Source: CAVYXF01 sp963772335 (GTDB lineage Bacteria; Pseudomonadota; Alphaproteobacteria; Rhizobiales; Rhodomicrobiaceae). Taken from it: DNA of 64,000 bases. A program made the position numbers and the translations under genes. The DNA is taken from the NCBI GenBank assembly GCA_963772335.1, contig CAVYXF010000001.1, positions 930,001-994,000 on the forward strand, read 5' to 3'. This document shows positions 60,120 to 64,000 of this stretch, piece by piece. Every line of letters begins with the position of its first letter. The first letter of the stretch is position 1. The notes beneath the pieces were generated by a model, which saw only the letters and a program-made list of their open reading frames with translations, searched no databases and was not told the DNA's origin.

Positions 60120-62220
60120 CGGTGCCAGTCGCCTCCTGCTGGTTCTCGCGGCTCAGTGCGGAAAGCTCGGCCATGATCGAGGACGCCCGCGCGATCGGAT
60201 TGGTCTGGTAGAAGTCTTCCACGGCAACGCCGAACGGGGCATCTTCGAGCGGATGCTCCTCTTTCGCCAGAGCCTCGATATCGGCAATCTGGCCGCCTGC
60301 AATGGCATCCTGTGCACCGAAATGGGGATGCTGCCGGTAGAGATTGGCCCGAAGCTCGCCAAGCGTGTCGAACGGAAGCTTGGCGTCCAGACGCTCCGAG
60401 AGCGCGCGGATGATGGTCCAGTCCTCCCGAGCATCGCCCGGCGGGAAGACGGCGCGCTCGGCGAGCTGCACCCGGCCTTCGGTGTTCACATAGGTGCCGT
60501 TCTTTTCGGTGTAGGCGGCGCCCGGCAGGATGATGTCGGCAAGGCGCGCCCCGCGATCGCCGTGACTGCCTTGGTATACTATGAAGGCATCGCCCGTCTG
60601 GCTCATGTCGAACTCATCGGCCCCGAGCAGGAACAGGAGCTCCATTTTCCCGTCCTGGGCGGCATCCATCATGCCGCCGATGTCATAGCCGCCCTGCTGC
60701 GGCACGAAGCCGAGATCGAGACCGCCGACGCGGGCGGCGGCATTATGCAGGATGTTGAAGCCGTTCCAGCCTTCATCGCCGCGCAGCATGCCAAAATCGC
60801 GCGCGAGTGCAGCGGTCAGTGCCAGCACGCCCAGGCCATCGGGCCGGGCGAGCGCGGACTGGCCGAGAATAACCATGGGGCGCTTGGCGTTCTTGAGCGC
60901 ATCGGCAAAAGCATGCTGGCCGGCCGCAACGTCGCGCAGCGTCTGAACACCGGCGCCAAGATATTCATAGTTGTAGGTCAGATCGACCGGCTCGCCGATC
61001 AGCCCAACCTTCAGCCGCTGCGCGCGCCAGCCCTTGCGGATGCGCGCATTGAGAACCGCAGCTTCGAGACGCGGGTTGACACCGACCAGCAGGACGGCAT
61101 CAGCAACCTCCAGGCCGCTAATGGTCGAATTGAACAGATAGCTGGCGCGTCCCTTCGCCGGGTCAAGCGGCGCGCCGTCCTGACGGCAGTCGAGATGGGG
61201 CGAGCCCAGCTTGCTGAAGAGACTCTTCAGCGCATGCATCTCCTCGACGGCGGCAAGGTCACCGGCGATCGCGCCGATCTTGGCTCCGCCCGCCGCCTTC
61301 ACCCGCTCGGCGATCTCGGTAAAGGCCTCGCCCCAGCTGGTCTCCTCAAGCTTGCCGTCGCGGCGGATATAAGGCCGGTCGAGCCGGCCGCGGCGCAGGC
61401 CATCCCAAACGAAGCGGGTCTTGTCGGAGATCCATTCCTCGTTCACGCCGTCGTGATTGCGGGGCAGGATGCGCAGGATCTCGCGTCCCCGTGCATCGAC
61501 CCGGATGCTCGAGCCAATGCCGTCCATTACGTCAATCAATTCGGTCTTGCGCAGTTCCCATGGCCGTGCCTTGAAGGCATAAGGCTTGGAGGTCAGTGCG
61601 CCGACCGGGCAGAGGTCGATGACATTGCCCGACAGCTCCGAGGTCATCCCACGCTCGAGATAAGTGGTGATCTCCATGTCCTCGCCGCGCCCAATGGCGC
61701 CGAGCTCGGAGACCCCCGCCACCTCGGTCATGAAGCGGACGCAGCGCGTGCAGTGGATGCAGCGCGTCATGATGGTCTTGATCAGCGGGCCGATATTCTT
61801 GTCCTCGACCGCGCGCTTGTTCTCCCGGTAACGGGAGCCATCAACCCCGAAGGCCATTGCCTGGTCCTGCAGATCGCACTCGCCGCCCTGATCGCAGATC
61901 GGGCAGTCGAGTGGGTGATTGATCAGCAGGAACTCCATCACGCCTTCGCGCGCCTTTTTCACGGTGGCGCTGTCGGTGCGGATGATTGGCGGCGTGCCGT
62001 CGCGGCCGGGGCGGAGGTCGTTGACGGCCATATGGCAGGAGGCGACGGGCTTGGGCATGCCCACCACCTCGACGAGGCACATGCGGCAATTGCCGGCGAT
62101 CGAGAGCCGCTCGTGGTAGCAGAAGCGCGGGATCTCCTCTCCAGCCATCTCGCAGGCCTGGAGCAGGTTGAGGCCGTCCTCAACCTCGATCGGCTTATCG
62201 TTGATGATCAGCTTCGGCAT
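60112..62220 (-). CDS. nuoG: NADH-quinone oxidoreductase subunit G
   Basis: 702 residues from the ATG at 62220 (MPKLIINDKPIEVEDG); a longer frame from 62274 overlaps the DUF3291 gene and is less likely. NuoG carries several iron-sulfur clusters in the peripheral arm: CYHERLSIAGNCRMCLVEV ([2Fe-2S] N1b), HPLDCPICDQGGECDLQDQA (N5/N4 region) and CIHCTRCVRF. The molybdopterin-like C-terminal fold follows. It lies 29 bases behind DUF3291 and overlaps nuoH by eight bases. Confidence 0.95.
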   Translation of the reverse strand: MPKLIINDKPIEVEDGLNLLQACEMAGEEIPRFCYHERLSIAGNCRMCLVEVVGMPKPVASCHMAVNDLRPGRDGTPPIIRTDSATVKKAREGVMEFLLINHPLDCPICDQGGECDLQDQAMAFGVDGSRYRENKRAVEDKNIGPLIKTIMTRCIHCTRCVRFMTEVAGVSELGAIGRGEDMEITTYLERGMTSELSGNVIDLCPVGALTSKPYAFKARPWELRKTELIDVMDGIGSSIRVDARGREILRILPRNHDGVNEEWISDKTRFVWDGLRRGRLDRPYIRRDGKLEETSWGEAFTEIAERVKAAGGAKIGAIAGDLAAVEEMHALKSLFSKLGSPHLDCRQDGAPLDPAKGRASYLFNSTISGLEVADAVLLVGVNPRLEAAVLNARIRKGWRAQRLKVGLIGEPVDLTYNYEYLGAGVQTLRDVAAGQHAFADALKNAKRPMVILGQSALARPDGLGVLALTAALARDFGMLRGDEGWNGFNILHNAAARVGGLDLGFVPQQGGYDIGGMMDAAQDGKMELLFLLGADEFDMSQTGDAFIVYQGSHGDRGARLADIILPGAAYTEKNGTYVNTEGRVQLAERAVFPPGDAREDWTIIRALSERLDAKLPFDTLGELRANLYRQHPHFGAQDAIAGGQIADIEALAKEEHPLEDAPFGVAVEDFYQTNPIARASSIMAELSALSRENQQEATGTDG

Positions 62221-62249
62221 ACCGCTTCGGTCGTCCCGCTTGTCTCGCG

Positions 62250-62714
62250 TCAGGCGCAGCGCGCCCGCATCCATAGATTATCCTGGTTGAGGCTTTCCCA
62301 GCCGAAGGCGTAATCGCTGGGTCCGTGCACCGTTAGATGCTCGAGCCGCTCCCGCCCTTCGCTGGGGGTCGGCAGATGACCTTCCGGCACCCACCACATT
62401 GCAAAATAGGGGCCAGCGTCATGCTCGAACCATTCCGCGCGGCGGCGGTACATCGGGAGGTGTACGGTGCGCCAGACGAAAGTCTCGAAGGCGTCGACGC
62501 TCTCCCATACCGATATATTTAGCAGCATGGCCGGATCGTCATAGGCCTTCATCTGCGTTGCATTGCCGCTCTCATCCTTCAAGCGCCAGATAAAGCCCGG
62601 CACGCGCTCGGCCGCGGCGTTAACGCGGTCGAGATTGGTGAAGAAATCCGCAACGCGCGGGTCGCCTTCGGGAAAGCGCAGGCGCGCGATATTGATCTGT
62701 GCAAGATGCTGCAT
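62250..62714 (-). CDS. DUF3291 family protein inside the nuo operon
   Basis: 154 residues. HLAQINIARLRFPEGDPRVA then FFTNLDRVNAAAERVPGFIW and LLNISVWESVDAFETFVWRT are the DUF3291 signature, a ferredoxin-like fold related to antibiotic-biosynthesis monooxygenases. It has no signal or membrane helix. It begins 13 bases after nuoF and ends 29 bases before nuoG on the same strand, so it should be co-transcribed with complex I. The role is unknown; it is not a core complex I subunit. It could be an accessory or quinone-linked protein. Confidence 0.82.
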   Translation of the reverse strand: MQHLAQINIARLRFPEGDPRVADFFTNLDRVNAAAERVPGFIWRLKDESGNATQMKAYDDPAMLLNISVWESVDAFETFVWRTVHLPMYRRRAEWFEHDAGPYFAMWWVPEGHLPTPSEGRERLEHLTVHGPSDYAFGWESLNQDNLWMRARCA

Positions 62715-62727
62715 CGTTTCCTCTTTG

Positions 62728-64000
62728 TTATTCCGCGGCTACCCGACGTGCCGCACCCTTTTTGCGCTCGTCCATCCGCTCTTCGATGACATGCCTGAAA
62801 TGCCTTATCAGGCCCTGAACAGGCCAGGCGGCCGCATCGCCGAGCGCGCAGATGGTGTGTCCCTCGATCTGTTTGGACACATCGTAGAGCATGTCGATTT
62901 CTTTGGGCGTTGCCTCGCCCTTCACCATCCGCTCCAGCACACGCCACATCCAGCCGGTACCTTCTCGGCAAGGCGTACACTGGCCGCAGCTCTCATGCTT
63001 GTAGAAATAGGCGATGCGGGCGATGGCCTTGACGATATCGGTGGACTTGTCCATCACGATCACCGCCGCCGTGCCTAGGCCGGACTGCACCTCGCGCAGC
63101 GAATCGAAATCCATGAGCAGGTTCTGGCACATTGACGCGGGAACGCAAGGGACGGAGGAGCCGCCTGGAATGACTGCCAGCAGATTATCCCAGCCGCCGC
63201 GAACGCCGCCTGCGTGCTTGTCGATCAGCTCGCGCAGCGGGATGCCCATCTCCTCCTCGACATTGCAAGGCTCGTTCACATGGCCAGAGATGCAGAACAG
63301 CTTGGTGCCGGTGTTGTTCGGCCGCCCAAGCGCTGCGAACCAGGTTGCGCCGCGCCGCAGGATGTCCGGCACCACAGCGATGGATTCGACATTGTTGACC
63401 GTGGTCGGCGCGCCGTAAAGGCCGGCATTGGCCGGGAATGGGGGCTTGAGGCGCGGCTGGCCCTTCTTGCCTTCGAGGCTTTCAAGGAGCGCGGTCTCCT
63501 CGCCGCAGATATAGGCGCCAGCGCCATGGCTGACATAGATGTCGAAGTCCCAGCCATGAATGTTGTCCTTGCCGATCAGTTTGGCGTCATAAGCCTCGTC
63601 GATCGCGGCCTGCAGGCGTTCGCGCTCGCGGATATATTCGCCGCGGACGTAGATGTAGCACACGTGCGAACGCATCGCGAAGCCGGCGTAGAGGCATCCC
63701 TCGACCAGAAGATGCGGATCATGCCGCATGATCTCCCGGTCCTTGCAGGTGCCGGGCTCCAACTCGTCAGCATTGACGACGAGGTAAGAGGGGCGTGGAT
63801 CGTTTTTCGGCATGAACGACCATTTTAGCCCGGTCGGGAAGCCAGCACCGCCGCGGCCGCGCAGACCGGAGGCCTTCACCTCCTCGATGATCCAGTCCTG
63901 GCCCTTCTCGATGAAGCTCTTGGTATTGTCCCAAGCGCCGCGCCTGCGCGCACCGGCCAGCCGCCAGTCGCGCTGCCCGTAAAGATTGCGGAAAATGCGG
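62728..64000 (-). CDS. nuoF: NADH-quinone oxidoreductase subunit F (5' end outside window)
   Basis: 424 codons are present; the first codons lie beyond 64000, since the frame is open at the edge with RIFRNLYGQRDWRLAGARRR. NuoF holds the NADH- and FMN-binding sites and iron-sulfur cluster N3. Motifs are GLRGRGGAGFPTGLKWSFMP (NADH loop), GAGAYICGEETALLESLEG (FMN) and ESCGQCTPCREG (cluster N3). It is the first nuo gene seen here and is followed by DUF3291 after 13 bases. The rest of the operon (nuoA-E) is expected upstream outside the window. Confidence 0.95.
   Translation of the reverse strand, partial: RIFRNLYGQRDWRLAGARRRGAWDNTKSFIEKGQDWIIEEVKASGLRGRGGAGFPTGLKWSFMPKNDPRPSYLVVNADELEPGTCKDREIMRHDPHLLVEGCLYAGFAMRSHVCYIYVRGEYIRERERLQAAIDEAYDAKLIGKDNIHGWDFDIYVSHGAGAYICGEETALLESLEGKKGQPRLKPPFPANAGLYGAPTTVNNVESIAVVPDILRRGATWFAALGRPNNTGTKLFCISGHVNEPCNVEEEMGIPLRELIDKHAGGVRGGWDNLLAVIPGGSSVPCVPASMCQNLLMDFDSLREVQSGLGTAAVIVMDKSTDIVKAIARIAYFYKHESCGQCTPCREGTGWMWRVLERMVKGEATPKEIDMLYDVSKQIEGHTICALGDAAAWPVQGLIRHFRHVIEERMDERKKGAARRVAAE

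Overview
The window is high-GC DNA from an alphaproteobacterium, most likely a member of the Hyphomicrobiales (Rhizobiales). The evidence is the C4-pathway 5-aminolevulinate synthase (hemA), an aa3-oxidase subunit IV gene next to pntA, the order nuoF-to-N / birA / rnj / methylmalonyl-CoA epimerase / DUF1467, and a LolA-ftsK-aminotransferase block. I cannot name a genus from sequence alone. There is no CRISPR array, prophage or replication origin that I can see.

Layout. 1-1.2 kb: the start of pntA, a 47-residue oxidase subunit and a secreted hypothetical protein. 1.3-19.6 kb: an accessory catabolic region. It starts with an IS630 scar, an orphan TRAP binding protein, an off-consensus type II dehydroquinase-like protein and a 2-hydroxyacid dehydrogenase whose end has been replaced by a truncated IS1182-type element. 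A LysR regulator is then divergent from a two-component flavin monooxygenase (HpaB-like plus reductase) and a RidA-like protein. After an acyltransferase/SGNH protein come a complete polyamine-type ABC transporter behind a good sigma-54 promoter, DUF1028, an M20 deacylase, a GlcG/HbpS-like protein, a LamB/YcsF (PxpA-like) protein and an NpdG-like reductase. Together these look like uptake and oxidative breakdown of a nitrogen-containing, probably N-acylated or lactam-forming compound, with nitrogen control. This is the best candidate for an undescribed pathway.

19.6-28.5 kb: a possible small RNA with a strong terminator, lolA, ftsK and an aminotransferase, then a tight three-gene H-NOX / PAS-histidine kinase / response-regulator-kinase operon that should sense nitric oxide or another heme ligand. 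28.7-34.3 kb: tRNA-Lys(CTT) and tRNA-Pro(TGG) flank a decaying area that holds a carboxymuconolactone-decarboxylase fragment, a flavin-type oxidase, a LysR gene and a multiply frameshifted STAND/LuxR-type regulator.

34.3-49.8 kb: housekeeping and stress genes: hemA, ppk2, a YciI protein, a large pentapeptide-repeat membrane protein, an exported intradiol-dioxygenase-like protein, leuC, rplS with an unusual C-terminal helix-hairpin-helix extension, a frameshifted nitroreductase, trmD, glnE (behind a second sigma-54-like promoter), an ECF sigma factor with a putative membrane anti-sigma factor and a metal-sensor-like protein, DUF1467 and mce. 50.1-64 kb: rnj, birA and the complex I genes nuoN to nuoF on the minus strand. 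A DUF3291 gene sits between nuoF and nuoG, and nuoF runs off the window end.

At least two dispersed intergenic repeat families are present: a CCCTCTCCC-type mosaic element at 12.6 and 49.9 kb, and an 84-base palindrome at 5.6 kb.
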